Shown: piece after piece, positions 12,185-24,115 of the stretch | How positions within the stretch are numbered: the stretch's first letter is position 1 | Layout of the letters: each line of letters begins with the position of its first letter | Source of the DNA: Adiantum capillus-veneris | Taxonomy: Eukaryota > Streptophyta > Polypodiopsida > Polypodiales > Pteridaceae | Length of the DNA: 64,000 nt | Assembly: GCA_014529385.2 (NCBI GenBank) | Contig: CM043944.1 | Coordinates: forward strand, 169,827,740-169,891,739 | Reading direction: 5' to 3' | The notes under the pieces: model-generated | Database searches by the model: none | What the model was told of the DNA's origin: nothing | Seen by the model: only the letters and a program-made list of their open reading frames with translations | Made by a program: the position numbers and the translations under genes

Positions 12185-13269
12185 GATGTTCGCTCACCGC
12201 AGCTACTTTTCCGATAGCTACTTTTGTGACAAGAAGTAGCGTAGACTCTGATGGTCTGTAAAGACAGTAAAATCCGCTCCGAGTAGGTAATGTCGCCACT
12301 AAGTAAGAGCATGGATAACCGTCGAAATATTTTTCTCATAAATATGTGTTGTCATTTTCGGCCTTGAGAACCATCGGCTCTCGTAAGCAATAACATGGCC
12401 TTCTTACATTAAGACCGCACCAAGACTACCACCACAAGCACCACAATATACTTCAAATGACTTCTGCAAGTCCAGCAAAGTCAAAATTGGTCCTGTAGTC
12501 AAGTTCTCTTTCAAAGTCTGAAAGGCAGTCACCTTTGTGGGTCCCCACGAGAAAGGGACTCCTTTCTGTGTCAAGATATGCAAAGGGGAAGCAACCTCTA
12601 CAAACTTTCAAATGAACCTCCTATAGTACGAACACAGTCCCAAGAAGCTTCTAACTTCATGGACATTCTTCAAATCGGGCCAATCTTGGATGGTCTCTAT
12701 CTTGGCCGGATCCATATGCACTCCTGCTGCTGACACCATGTGTCCCAAAAAGTGTATCTCTGGGAGGAAAAATTCACTTTTCTTCGCATTAATCACTAAC
12801 TTGTGGTCTCGAAATTCCTGAAAGACCTGAAGCAGATGATCTCTATGTTCTACCTCATTCTTGAAGAAAACAATGATATCATCAAAGAAAGTGCTAACAA
12901 ATAGCCTGTACTCTTGAAAAAACATGTCCATCATCCGGTTAAATGTCACCGCAGCATTGGTTAAGCCAAAAGGCATCACCAAAAACTCAAATAACCCAAA
13001 AGTCGTCCAAAAATTTGTCTTGTAGACGTCTCCCGACGCAATTCCGATCTAATGATATCCACTCTTCAAATCAATCCTGCTAAAACACGAGGATCCTTGT
13101 AATCTATCGAGTATATCATCGATCCTAGGAATCGTAAATCTGTTCTTGATGGTGATTTTGTTGAGAGCTCTATAATCGATGCACATTCTCCAAGATCCAT
13201 CTTTCTTCAAAACCAACAACACTGGAGAGCAATACAGTGAAGTACACTTGAGAGCTCTTTGTTCTATGC
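12185..13269 (-). pseudogene. Reverse transcriptase/RNase H region of gypsy element A
   Basis: RT motifs are visible: [12 protein letters not shown] and DLKSGYH followed by a stop at 13049-13051, then [10 protein letters not shown], then FFDDIIVF (the YxDD box with phenylalanine first), then [11 protein letters not shown] and the [12 protein letters not shown] thumb motif. The longest clean piece is 12608-12982. From about 12600 to 12185 the RNase H domain is scrambled by frameshifts and only fragments can be followed. Confidence 0.7.
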
Positions 13270-14223
13270 TCAGCTCACATGGTAAGCTGGCTGGTTCGGT
13301 GGCATGGTTCCAAATATCAGATCAATGGTATGATCTTCAGGATGAGCAAGTGGTAACTCCAAGGGCAAGCCCTCTGAGAAGCAATCGGCATGAGAGTGTA
13401 GAAAATCTTGGCGTTCTTTATCAAGTTTAGACATATTTGTCCTATCCTCATCACTCAACTCTTTCATAAAGATTGAGTAAACAAACAGACTGGATTTCAT
13501 TAATTTAGAAATTGCCGAATCCGATACAATAGGGACAGACTCGCCCTTAAGTTTGATGTCAAGTACAATTGTTCTGCCCTTCTCTGTAGCCAATGTCGCT
13601 TTCCTTGCCTGATAGTCGACCACGACATTGTTCTTGTGGTACCAGGGAATTCCCAAGAGGACATCACAACCTTCCAAAGGCATTATGTAAAAACCCTCAT
13701 GCCCCAAATACCCCTGACAATGCAACCAAAGTTTTCCAATGACAGGTGTAATGGCTACGTCCCTGCCGGGTGCCGCTAGAATAGCCTCCGCAAGTGGTCC
13801 CATCCGATCGCGAGTGATCTCAAGCCGCTCCGCCAATTCCGGTGAAATGAAGTTGGCCTTGGCTCCTCCATCAAAGAAGATCAGTGCCTCTTGGTCTTTC
13901 ACTTTTCCCCAAGCTCGGCAAAGTTTTGTACTTTCGTCCATCGTGCTGGGATCGATACCCACGCAATCTGGAACCAGTCCTGTTTTCATCTTGCATTTTC
14001 TTACACGTTCCTCAGCTGCTCTTGAACTCTCAGGCCTTTCGTTGTCCTTGTTGTTATGTTCTTTCTGTTCATTTTTAGGGCACTTCGTGGAGATATGTCC
14101 AGGTTCCCCGCATCCAAAGCATTTCCCCTCCCTAATGAAGCGAGATGGCTCCTGAGGAGTAACCTTGGGTCGTGCATCTTTCTGTTTTGAGTTTCTCTTT
14201 CTCTTTCTACTTCCATTTGCCAA
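13270..14223 (-). pseudogene. Zinc knuckle, protease and start of RT, gypsy element A
   Basis: This 317-codon frame starts in a basic region. It then carries a CCHC knuckle, CFGCGEPGHISTKC, near residue 37, which binds RNA in gag. The retropepsin region follows: the active-site segment reads FFDGGAKANF rather than D-T/S-G, so the second catalytic-motif residue is changed and activity is doubtful. The segment LLGIPWYHKNN matches the usual C-terminal protease motif. The frame then enters the N-terminal RT linker before a stop at 13270. Confidence 0.75.
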
Positions 14224-14249
14224 AGTTTGTTCAGCTCTTTGTGTCGTGA

Positions 14250-15360
14250 TCGCGTCGTGGGGTAAGTCAAACTGCTAGAATGGATGGAAAAACCCCGTTT
14301 CGCATGACTCATCAACTCCTCAATAGAAGCTGACTTCTATTCCAAGCAGTGATCTCGGATCTCTGTAGGTAGACCCAAAGTAAACATCTCAATCTGCTCC
14401 TTGAATGAGATCTTCTTAAATGAAGAGGCGGGTAGAAAAGAGCTCCAGAATCTCTCGCAATAAGCGTCCACTGTATCTTTCTTGGTCATCCAAAGATGGT
14501 TCCAAGAAATTCGTATATCCCATTCATACTCTCGAGTCAACCAAGAAGAAATAAAAACCCTCTTGAATTTCAACCATTTAACTGGCACAATCTTGCTTAA
14601 TAGAAGCATGGACCACCAAGTTCGAGCATTCCCCTTAAAGTAAGAGGCAGCTCTCCGAATCTTAGAGTGCTCTGAGTAACTTCCTCTCGCAAAAGCGATG
14701 TCAAACTGATGTACAAAAGACAAAGCCTTCAAAGCATCTCTATATCCCAAAAACGTGTCAAATTTAATTGACTGTATACCTTCTTTAAACTCTTAAACTT
14801 TCTTGCTTTTGTCTTCCAGAAAGTCATACTGGTTGGCTTTGTAAAAATTCTTCTTCTTTGCATAAAAATTGCTCTCATCAGTGTCTGAACTGTCTATAGA
14901 TAAGTCTTCTGTAGAACTAGCACTAACAGGGCAAGATTTAGACTTCTTTGTCTTTTTCTTGCCCTTTTCGAAGTGTTGCTTCTTGCTTTGCTTTTTTCCT
15001 TTTCGGTCTTCTTCACTTGAATCAGATGAGCTAGACGAACTGTCAAAAGAAGAAGAAGAAGAACTAGGTACTCCTTCGAATCAAACATGCTTCTTTTGAT
15101 TTTTTTCTTTTTCAAAGGTAGACTTATGACCCAAATAACCCGGGAAGTCAGCACCTTTCTTATGCTTTTTGCCGTGCTTTTCAAATTTATTTTGCGCGTC
15201 AAAAATCTGAGCAGTCCGTGCATCAACCACCTCTTCTAATTCCTTCTCTGTATATTTCTTGTGAGCAGAAGTGTCTTGAGAGCGGAGTTTGGGGGTGGTG
15301 TTGTGGTTTTCTACCACTCCGTATGCACCTCCTCCGAAGAGGTCTTGCTCCTATATTTTG
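14250..15360 (-). pseudogene. gag: Gag of gypsy element A
   Basis: Gag forms the particle shell that packages element RNA. Reading begins near 15358 and shifts frame near 15310. It then passes a charged N-terminal part, a serine tract (about 15065-15020) and a lysine-rich tract. The retrotransposon gag core follows, including YFKGNARTWW at about 14660-14630 and a region rich in aromatic residues. In-frame stops occur at about 15080 (TGA), about 14790 (TAA) and 14338 (TAG). A frameshift near 14250 leads into the zinc-knuckle frame. The gene is not translatable as it stands. Confidence 0.7.
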
Positions 15361-15422
15361 CCATTTTTGGGTCCTTGGCAAAATTAAGCGGTTGTGTAAC
15401 TGTTGTGTAACGCACAACATGG

Positions 15423-15836
15423 TTGGTGCCTATGCATGCATATTACGAAGATCCCAATGGATATCCTACAAATCTTGTCTATTATCCACCAGAAGAACCC
15501 TCAACACCAGAACCCTGGAGCATGATAGGAAATACAGGACCACCAACCGCTGCACAGGCAGCAGGAGAAGGAAGATATAGCTTGGATGAACGAACATTGT
15601 TGTTCATAGCCAACGGAGGCATGGGCGGGCAGAGACATGCATACCAACAAAGAGGAGCTCAAGGAGCACCTCAACAGCCTAAAGGACCCTGCTACAAGTG
15701 TGGTGGAGACCATTGGCTAAGAGACTGTCCTCATGATGAAATCATTAGAGTCAATGCATATTGCACCGAGTGTGGAGTTACTCATTTGATTCCTGATTGC
15801 CCTAAGAACCCGAGCAAAGGAGCAAAAACTACCTTG
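15423..15836 (+). pseudogene. gag: Gag zinc-knuckle fragment of gypsy element C (left of insertion)
   Basis: A proline- and glycine-rich stretch is followed by two cysteine motifs, CYKCGGDHWLRDC and CTECGVTHLIPDC, the first a good CCHC knuckle of a retroviral-type gag. The frame is cut at 15836 by copia element B, and the rest of the reading continues at 21363 after the duplicated CCTTG. The gag N-terminus should lie upstream, but that side abuts element A near 15400 and is missing. Confidence 0.7.
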
Positions 15837-16028
15837 TGAAGGAGTACGAGAGGAAGTGCGACGCGAGAGAGAGTGCGAGAAGAAGAGCACGACGATATGC
15901 TGAACTCGCTCTCCTATAATGTGTAGAGCATAGTGAGTTCTTATTAGGTGTTTACAAAAGAATATGTGTACATACCTGGCGGCCCGCCCACTTACCTGGG
16001 CGACCACATTGGGATTTATACCCCAACA
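15837..16028 (-). repeat. 3' LTR of copia element B
   Basis: This 192-bp copy matches 21169-21360 in the same orientation with about 10 differences. It is preceded on the minus strand by a purine-rich tract. The CCTTG target duplication lies immediately outside. Confidence 0.95.
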
Positions 16029-16040
16029 ACCTCCCACTTA
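16029..16040 (-). promoter_or_regulatory. Polypurine tract of copia element B
   Basis: On the minus strand AAGTGGGAGGT directly precedes the LTR start TGTTGGGG. This is the usual plus-strand primer position in copia elements. Confidence 0.8.
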
Positions 16041-16117
16041 AAGTCCAATGTGGTACTTTAAGTGTGAGAGACGCTACTATACAAGCTAATATACAAGAGA
16101 TTTAGAGAAGTGATGTA

Positions 16118-16501
16118 CTACCCTACACCTAACTGCTTGCAAAAATGCGCAAAGCTCTCTGAGGGAAGTCCTTTTGTAAGTAGATCAACAGGATTTTCTG
16201 TGGTGTGAACTTTGACAAGCTGAAGTTGCTTATCCTCAAGCATTTCCCTGATGAAATGATACTTCACATCCACATGCTTTGTCTTTGAGTGATAAACTGG
16301 ATTGCGAGCCAATTGTATAGCACTTTGACTATCACAATATAACACAGGCATCTCTTCTTTGATTCCCAAATCTGTTACTAGTCGATTAAGCCAAATTGAT
16401 TCTTTGCATGCCTCTGATGTTGCAACATATTCAGCCTCTGTAGTAGACTGAGTAACACAATCTTGTAATCTAGAACGCCATGATACTACTCCACCAGCCA
16501 A
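16118..16501 (-). pseudogene. RNase H domain of copia element B
   Basis: This 127-codon piece carries the copia RNase H motifs: VSWRSRLQDCVTQSTTEAEY with the conserved TEAEY, YCDSQSAIQLARNP with the catalytic aspartate, and the HVDVKYHFIRE and LTKGLP C-terminal motifs. It degrades the RNA strand during reverse transcription. It is separated from the RT piece by a disrupted stretch (16502-16754). Confidence 0.85.
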
Positions 16502-16754
16502 TGTAAAGACATACCCTGACGTAGACCTTCGGTTGTCTAAGTCACCTGCATAATTTGAGTCTGTAAAACCCTTTACTCTTTGTAGCTTTCAGGTATCTCA
16601 AATTTCCTTTCACTGCCTCCCAATGTTTCTTGCATGGGTTTGACATGTATCAACTTACTACTCCCACTGCAAAAGCAATGTATGGACGAGTAGCAATCAT
16701 TACATACATCAAACTACCCACTGCAGACGCATATGGAATCTTATCCATTTCAGC

Positions 16755-17755
16755 CTATTCTTCCTCAGACACAGGACAATCTTGTTTGCTAAGTTTCACA
16801 TATGGTGGCAATTGAACACTCAATGCCTTTCCCTTCTCCATATTGAAATGTTGCAAAACCTTGTCAATGTACTCTGTTTGAGATAACCAAATCAACTTCC
16901 TTGATCTGTCTCTCTCAATGCGCATACCAAGTATATGACTTGCCTCACCCATGTCTTTCATGTCAAACGATTTTGCCATCTTTGACTTCAAAGCTGAAAT
17001 TTCTTCCAAGTGCTTGCCAGCAATCAACATGTCATCCACATACAAAATACGGATCAGCCAACTGCCATCCTTAGCCTTCTTTGTATATAGACAGTGATCG
17101 AACTCACTACGTTTGTAGCCTTGAGAAAGCATAAACTTGTGGAACTTATGGTACCATGCCCTCGGTGATTGTTTTAAGCCATAAAGACTCTTTAACAACT
17201 GTCATACCAAATCTTCCTTGCCTTTCTCAACAAACCTTCTGGCTGCTGCATGTAAATTTCCACATCTAAATCACCATGCAAGAATGATGTCTTGACATCC
17301 ATTTGGTGCAACACCAAATCTAATATGGAAACCAATGCAAGAAAGCATCACAATGTAGTCATCTTGACCACCGGAGAGAAGACTTCATCAAAGTCAATGC
17401 CGTGTTCTTGCTTAAAGCCCTTGGCAACAAGCCTTGCTTTGTACTTTGGCTGACTATCATGAGCAGTGATCTTATACCTGTAAACCCATTTACAAGGTAG
17501 AGCCTTTTTGCCCTGTGGTAATTTAACTAGCTTCCATGTCTGGTTTTTATGCAGAGCTGTCATCTCTGACTGCATGGCCAATTGCCAATTCCCGGAGTCC
17601 TTCATTTGCACTGCTTCCTTGTAACATGAAGGCTCATTGCAATCAGTCAACATGACATAGTTCATAGATGGAACAAACCGATCAGGAGGTCGCGTGATAC
17701 GTCCAGATCTACGCACAATAGGTGGCTCAGGCTCAGCCACAACCTGTGGTTCCAC
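16755..17755 (-). pseudogene. Reverse transcriptase region of copia element B
   Basis: The N-terminal part (17755-17348) has [20 protein letters not shown] and [15 protein letters not shown] of the copia RT family and then stops. The C-terminal part (17198-16755) has SLYGLKQSPRAWY and the intact catalytic box LYVDDMLIAG. The 150 bases between them contain remnants of the missing RT segment in other frames, so at least one stop and frameshift separate the halves. Confidence 0.85.
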
Positions 17756-17818
17756 TCTATCCTGTCCTTGCTCCTCCTGAGCCCTGACATTTTGTCTTGC
17801 ACGTGCAGGTCCATCTTC

Positions 17819-20065
17819 CTAGAAGAAAACTCTTCTAATCTCCTCAACCCTCTCTGGTTTAGAATGATATTTGGCTTCATTAAAGTGAACATCATTGCTG
17901 CGGATAACCTTTCTGGATTCGGGATCCCAAAGTCTGTACCCCATCTCACCAGAATTACCATAGCCTAGAAAGATGCACTTTCTACTCTTTGGCTCAAGTT
18001 TGTTCCTAAATTCCTTTGCAACGTGAGTATATGCCTCACATCCAAAGACTCTGAGATGCTTGTATGAGGGCACCTTGCCTAACCGTACTATCTCTGCCAC
18101 TAAATCCTTCTGCAAAACCTTGCTAGGAGATCTATTTATAATATGAACAGTTGTTGATACAGCTTCAGCCCAAAACCCATTTGGCAGTTGTGCATTAGAC
18201 AACATACTTCTGACCTTCTCTTGTATTGTCCTATTCATCCTCTCAGCAACACCATTTTGAGGAGGATTGTAAGGAGCATTAAGTTCACGTTTTATACCTT
18301 TTGACTCACAAAAGTCCTGAAAGGCCTTTGAAACATACTCTCCACCATTGTTAGTACGTAAGCATTTAAGCTTCTTGCTACTCTGATTCTCCACAAGTGT
18401 CACAAACGTTTTGAAAACACTAAACGCTTCATCCTTGTGCTTGAGAAAGTAAACCCATACTTTCCTCGAGTAATCATCTATAAATGTCATAAAGCAAGAA
18501 GCTCCCCCTAGAGATAGGTTAGGCATAGGTCCACACAAATCACTATGAACAAGTGCCAACTGTGTATCTCTTCTACTGCTTCTATGCTTATGTGGCTGCT
18601 GTGTTTGCTTACCATACATATAATGTTCACAGAATTCAAAATCATTAAATGACAAGCCAGGCAAATAACCAGAACGAGACAAGATTTCCATTCCTTTCTT
18701 GGACATATGTCCTAACCGGCTATGCCACAAAGAAACGTTTAGCTGCTCGGTTACATTGATTAAATTTTTAGAGACATTTGATACATAAATCATGTAAAGT
18801 CCTCCAGACTTTACTCCATGTGCTACTCTCATAGAACCCTTGGATATCTTCCACATGTTCTGTCCAAAAGTGGTGACGTAGCCAGCATCATCAAGTAAAC
18901 CTGTGCTGATCAAGCTCTTTGTAACTACGGGAACATGTCTCACATTCTTCAGCGTGAAAGAAGAGCCATTCTGAAACTTCAATTGAACATCTCCAACACC
19001 TGAGATCTCACATGTCTGCCCATTTCCTAGCCGAACATGATCTTTCAAAGTGGTCACATAAGAGGTAAACCACTCCTTGTTTGGAGACACATGAAGTGAT
19101 GCCCCTGAGTCTATAATCCAGTCACTCAGTGCATTTCCATCAGATGCTGTAAGAAGAGCTGAGTCCATTGTATTCTTCAAGAAGTAGATGTCTCTTGACA
19201 CTAGACTGTCATCCTTTGCAACAATGTTTGTCACATTTATTTCTTGAATCTTCACTGAGGACTTGTTCTTCTCACCATGGTCTTCAGCTTTCTCTTTGCC
19301 TTTTTCTGATTTCCATTCTCTGCAGTCTCTTTTCATGTGACCCTTCTTGCCACAATGGTAGCATTCTATGTCACTCTTGCCTTTAGCACTGCGGGACTTG
19401 CTATGAGACTGATTCCTCTTTCCACCTTTGTACTTTTCTTTGGTCCTTCCCCTGACAACTAAGGATTTTCTTTTGCCTTTGTCCATTGTATTTCTATTGG
19501 TTTCTTCAGTAAGCAGACTGCCTTCTACACCTGCTATGGTCAAACCATCTAGAGGTGCAGAATTACTCAAAGCTGTGCGAAAAGTGTCCCAACTTTCCGG
19601 CAATGTGATCAACAGGAACATAGCTCTAACAGGTTCATCAAACTTGACACCTTGAGCTGACAACGGACTGTAGATTGTGTTGAATTCATTCAAATGATTG
19701 GACATAGGTGTCCCTTCTTTCATCTTCAAGTCAACAAGATTCTTAAGCCAGTATACCTGTGAAGCTGCACTCTGCTTATCATTAAGATCACTCAGCTTTA
19801 ACCATGCTTGATAAGCCGACATCTTGTCTGCTACATTGAAGTAACCGCTTTCTGCCAAAGTCAGCATAATGGTAGAAAGTGCCAATTCATCCATTTCGCT
19901 CCATTCATCTTCGTCCATATCTTCTGGTTTTATCCCCTTGAGCTTGATAGGTTTTATCTGCTTCTTTTGTACCAACACATGCCAAATCTACTTCTTCCAC
20001 AATGGAAAATTGGTTCCATCCAGCTTCTTGATATTGTAAAGAGCAGTGTCCTGTGATCCAGCCAT
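17819..20065 (-). pseudogene. Gag-protease-integrase region of copia element B
   Basis: The likely start ATG is at 20065-20063 (MAGSQDTALYN...). A TAG at 19990-19988 interrupts it and then about 720 codons are open. Gag follows with the knuckle CYHCGKKGHMKRDC. Next come the protease active site WIIDSGASLHV, the pre-integrase motif LWHSRLGHMSKKG, and the integrase core with HSDLCGPM, RTNNGGEY and NGVAERMNR. The second catalytic aspartate is replaced by asparagine (TNNGGEY in place of SDNGGE). The frame ends at 17819, and the RT lies beyond in pieces. Confidence 0.85.
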
Positions 20066-21154
20066 AGCTACGCTTCAACGTAGTTTACTTTTCTGGGAAA
20101 AATTTGGCAGAGTTTCCCCTGTAAACTGACCTCTGAACCAATATCAACCTGTGAAATGAACCAAGAAAGCTTCAGATTCTACAGAAATTTTGGCAGAGTC
20201 TCCTTTGTAAAATCGCTCTAGTGTACTCAAAAAACAGACCAAAAAACAGCTCAAAAAACCACTATCTCTCTAACACTATAAGCTGTGGGTAAACATGTCC
20301 TGCACCTGTACTGTCTCTCACTGTCCTGTCACTGTCCTGTAAGCATAGACTGCGATAATGCCTCAACGATAGTAAAGCAAAGATGCAATCCCAACTGTCT
20401 AACTCACAGTCAATACATCCTAGCTGCATATCTAAGGGTGCTCGAGGGATCGCTCCAAGACCTGTATCACCGAAAGGATCTCAACATTTGAGAATCCCCC
20501 AGCTCAATAAAAATTCACTCGACCCTCAACAAAGGCTCCAGTAAATCTGACAATACATAGACTTCCCACAAAGTCATACATCCACAAATTTCCCACTATA
20601 TGCTGTAACCGTTGCGGAGGTTGTTTGCTGCGTGACTCACAGCTAGCAAACCCTCAACAGACATACATCATCTCTGACAATACATCCCATGTGGAAATAC
20701 CTGCAATGTCAGGATGAAATCTGGAATATCAAGCAGCAAACACAAGCTACCTGATGAACTAGTGGATGTCGCCTACAGTCTGTGTGTAGATGCGCCCGTG
20801 TCGTATGTGACACGCCTCCAAGAACTGTGAGCCATCCTTCGATGTGTAGACAGCCACAAATCAACACTCTGGGAGTGCCGATATCCTCAGCACCTGCAGT
20901 CGTAGGCCGAAAAAACCCCAAATTTGCAGAGTCCGATCTGCACCCGCCAAGACCACGTAGTCGAAAATGGCCTGCGTAGAACTTTGTCGAAGCTGAACGA
21001 TGGCCGAGATGACCTCAGAATGAAATTCTGAGAACACCAAGCCCTTCGGATCTTCCCACAGGATTTGGGGCCGTGTCTTCGCCTGTCGAATCTCACTCCA
21101 ATCTGAGCAGGTGACTCTGGCTACCTGCAAATGCTGCCCCGAGCCTCGATTTGA
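20066..21154 (-). other. Untranslated leader of copia element B
   Basis: About 1.1 kb separates the primer-binding site from the gag ATG. No conserved coding motif is visible on either strand. The length is large for a copia leader. Confidence 0.6.
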
Positions 21155-21166
21155 GCTCTGATACCA
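21155..21166 (-). promoter_or_regulatory. Primer-binding site (initiator tRNA-Met type) of element B
   Basis: On the minus strand TGGTATCAGAGC lies two bases inside the 5' LTR. This is the classic copia primer-binding site complementary to initiator tRNA-Met. It fixes the element's orientation. Confidence 0.95.
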
Positions 21167-21168
21167 GT

Positions 21169-21360
21169 TGAAGGAGTACGAGCGGAAGTGCAACGCGAGA
21201 GAGAGTGCGAGAAGAAGAGCACGACGATATGGTGAACTCGCTCTCTTGTAATGTGTAGAGCATAGTGAGTTCTTATTAGGTTTTCACGAAAGAATATGTG
21301 TACATACCTGGCGGCCCGCCCACTTACCTGGGCAACCACATTGGGCTTTATACCCCAACA
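21169..21360 (-). repeat. 5' LTR of copia element B
   Basis: This 192-bp direct repeat of 15837-16028 begins TGAAGGAGTACGAGCGG on the plus strand and ends ACCCCAACA. It is adjacent to the CCTTG duplication (21361-21365) and the primer-binding site. Confidence 0.95.
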
Positions 21361-21362
21361 CC

Positions 21363-23240
21363 TTGAACATGCTGGAAGCAGTGCCTTCCAGTGGAGGGTC
21401 AGAAAATGAGACAATAATACCTATTCAGGTAGTAACACGAGCCCAAGCTCAAAGAATGACGAACGAACCCATAATTGAAAAGCCAAAAACCGATGCCCCA
21501 TGTTCAGAAACGATAAATCAGAAAAGCACTTGGAAATCTAGAAAGGTGCGTATGAAATCCAGGAAAGAACGAGAGCAAACTGCTCTATCCGAGGAGTTAA
21601 AACTCACTAAGGATAGATTAGAGCGGTTAGTGGATCTAGCTAGCCTAAGCTCACATACTGCGGCAACCATAGCACCCAAGGAAATAGCAAAACCCAAAAG
21701 TGCAGGATCAGGAGGATCAGTGTTGGTAGAAAAGTTAAATGAGCAATTAGATACACATCTAAAAGCTTACAAAGCCAGACTCAAAAAGAACCAAACCCAA
21801 GAGAAAAAATGGATGACTTATCCATATGCTGAAATAGAAAAACAGAGGTTGGAAATGTGTAGAAAGATGATTGAAACATGTCAATCTTTGATAGAAAACC
21901 CTCTTGGTAAACCTGCAAATTGGCATGAAGTACCAGCTCCAACCCCTATCAAACCAACTTTAAAGGAACAAGTAGAAATGAAGGAAAGACTCACGAATGC
22001 CTATGAGTCTAGGGGAGAGCCTATCATAGTGCCAAATACAACAGATGAGGCAAGTGGGGGGTTCGAGCCTAAAACATTGGTAGAAATGGGTAAGGATTGT
22101 AACGGTCTAGATGATCTGTGGAAGCAAATCCGTGAGGCCAACGAAGCTAACAAGGTGAGTTACCACATGAATAGCACGAGAAAAGAGAAAAATGAGATCT
22201 TACCTCCTATTGAAGAATTTAAGGCAAGATCAAAAATGAACTTTGATATACATTCACAAGAGGGAGACCAGGGATCAATTAGTTCGGGGCACAGCCAACC
22301 AAACTCACTAAAAACTCTACCCTCTTACCTAGGAGAGTATGAAGCCAAGTCTGAGGTGAGAGCAATCCCATCTCAAAGACTTTGTTCTAACAGAGTGATG
22401 GATTCACAAAGGTTGATTGAGTTATTGTCCACCCTGGTGGCATGCACAATCACATTAGCCAAACTCTTAAGGTTACGACCAAACATGTGGACTACAGTAC
22501 GCAAATGCTTAGAAAAATTTGGAGTGAAAGACCCCACCTCGAAGCTTCAGGAAGGGATCAGGGAATTAGACAAGCCTCAACTAAACACTAGGCCAGTACC
22601 TTTAAACAAGTTTGGAGAATATTATGAGGGAGAAGATGGAAACACCACGCTACCAGTAGAGTTCCAAGGAGTAGTTTCCAAAGCTATTCTTGACAGTGGA
22701 GCAGGAGTTGCTATCGCCACCAAGGAAATCTGGAAAAAATGGGAAAAACCGGCTTTGAGAGCTACCAGAATGAAATTGCAATTGACAGATGGGTTCATGG
22801 AGAAGCATCTAGGACTCTTAGAAAAAGTGATTGTCACCTCGTGCGGAATCGAGTATGAGCATACATTTGCAATAGTCGATTTTGACAAAAAGAACAACTA
22901 CGAAATCATCTTGGGAAGACCATTCATGAGACAATTAAAGATGGTCCAGGATTGGGGTTACGACCACATATACCTCAGACATGGCGAGACAAGAACCAAA
23001 ATACACCTAAAAGACCATAGTTACAAAGATGTGAACCAGACACCAGTGGAAGAGTTTGATTCAGCTACATTAGCAGGGTCGGAACTCCCAGCATGGTTAG
23101 GGCAACCAAAAGGGCTATGGATGTGCAGAGCTTCACATTGTGGGAGCTTAAAAAGAGAGGAATGCGTCTTAGAAAGAGCGATTGAGGACAAGGATTATAT
23201 TCCGGAACCTTTTCCTGAAGATGCCTTGGAACCTCTATAA
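21363..23240 (+). pseudogene. Gag C-terminus and protease of gypsy element C
   Basis: This 625-codon frame continues the gag interrupted at 15836. It starts with a linker carrying VVTRAQAQR, followed by long basic and helical stretches. A retropepsin domain sits near residues 430-560: the active site is ILDSGAGVAIA (DSG at about residue 444) and the closing motif is IILGRPFMRQL. This aspartic protease would process the polyprotein. The frame ends at 23240 and coding resumes in another frame at 23303. Confidence 0.8.
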
Positions 23241-23302
23241 TGGGAACACATACTAGCAACATTGGATGTTTGTACCATTACAGATAGCCCAACGACAAAT
23301 TT

Positions 23303-24100
23303 TTGCTACCACCAAAACAAGAAGAGTTTTATAACTCCTCTGAGCATCTGGAGGTAAATAATGATGCAGATAACGAGTGTTCGGACAGCTCAAGTGAGCG
23401 TGGGAAAGAAACAGAGAATATCAAGTTTTATGATTTTACCAATCAGCACCCTAGACGCCAGGAACGCTATAAGAAAAAACGAGCAGAAAACAAAATGAGA
23501 GAAAACCTGATGCCCAGGATAAAATATAAAACTTACTATCTAATGCTTGTCAAAGCGAAGGATTGTGTGAAAGACCAAATATCAGGAAGATTCTTGAGAG
23601 TGCGAAGGGAAAGAACGCGAGAGGAAATAAAACAAGTACAGAAAGCTAAAACAGAAACAAAATCACAAAGATCACAAAAATCAAAACGGGAAAAAACAAA
23701 AGACCCAGAGTGGACCAAACTAGAGCGTAAAAAGAAATACCAGGAACTAAAACGGTCTTTACGAGAGGTATGGGCTACTGAGGGAGAAAGTGATGGTAAG
23801 GAGGACTCAGGAAAAGGAAACATGAATGTACCATCCCAATATAAAAAATTCACCATCCAGGACAAAAAAATCATCATGACACCACCAGTCAGGGAAAGAA
23901 CAAACCAGGAATCTTACGATGGGCCGGAAAATGCAAAACGAATAGACCTCGCTGAACCAGGTGAGAAGCCTCAGCCGGTCTATATCGCAACCGATTTAGA
24001 GCCTGAAGAAGAAGAACGGCTAACAGAACTTCTCAAGAAGTATAAAGATGTGTTTGCATGGTCCTACAAAGACCTCAAAGGAGTTGATCCATCGATATGA
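23303..24100 (+). pseudogene. Protease-RT linker of gypsy element C
   Basis: This region of about 265 codons is lysine-, arginine- and glutamate-rich and probably helical. It ends in the conserved pre-RT motif KKYKDVFAWSYKDLKGVDP just before the polymerase. A TGA at 24098-24100 is in frame with the following RT, so it looks like a point mutation rather than a true end. No enzymatic motif is visible in the linker. Confidence 0.65.
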
Positions 24101-24115
24101 CAACATACAATTCCT

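Larger units (their letters stand above)
11115..15360 (-). mobile_element. Decayed Ty3/gypsy retrotransposon A (LTRs not identified)
   Basis: In minus-strand order the block has gag, CCHC zinc knuckle, protease, reverse transcriptase, RNase H and integrase, the gypsy order with integrase last. Several frameshifts and stops break it, among them a TAG at 13049-13051 replacing the glutamine of the conserved SGYHQ reverse-transcriptase motif. The 5' end stops against element C at about 15400 and the 3' end is lost before the end of integrase, so both termini appear truncated. Confidence 0.85.
15837..21360 (-). mobile_element. Complete Ty1/copia retrotransposon B, inserted in element C
   Basis: Both 192-bp LTRs are present (15837-16028 and 21169-21360), starting TGAAGGAG and ending CCCCAACA. 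A perfect 5-bp target duplication CCTTG lies at 15832-15836 and 21361-21365. On the minus strand the order is 5' LTR, primer-binding site, gag-pol, polypurine tract, 3' LTR. By eye the LTRs differ at about 10 of 192 positions, so this is not a recent insertion. Coding damage includes stops in gag and the RT region and an altered integrase catalytic site. Confidence 0.95.
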
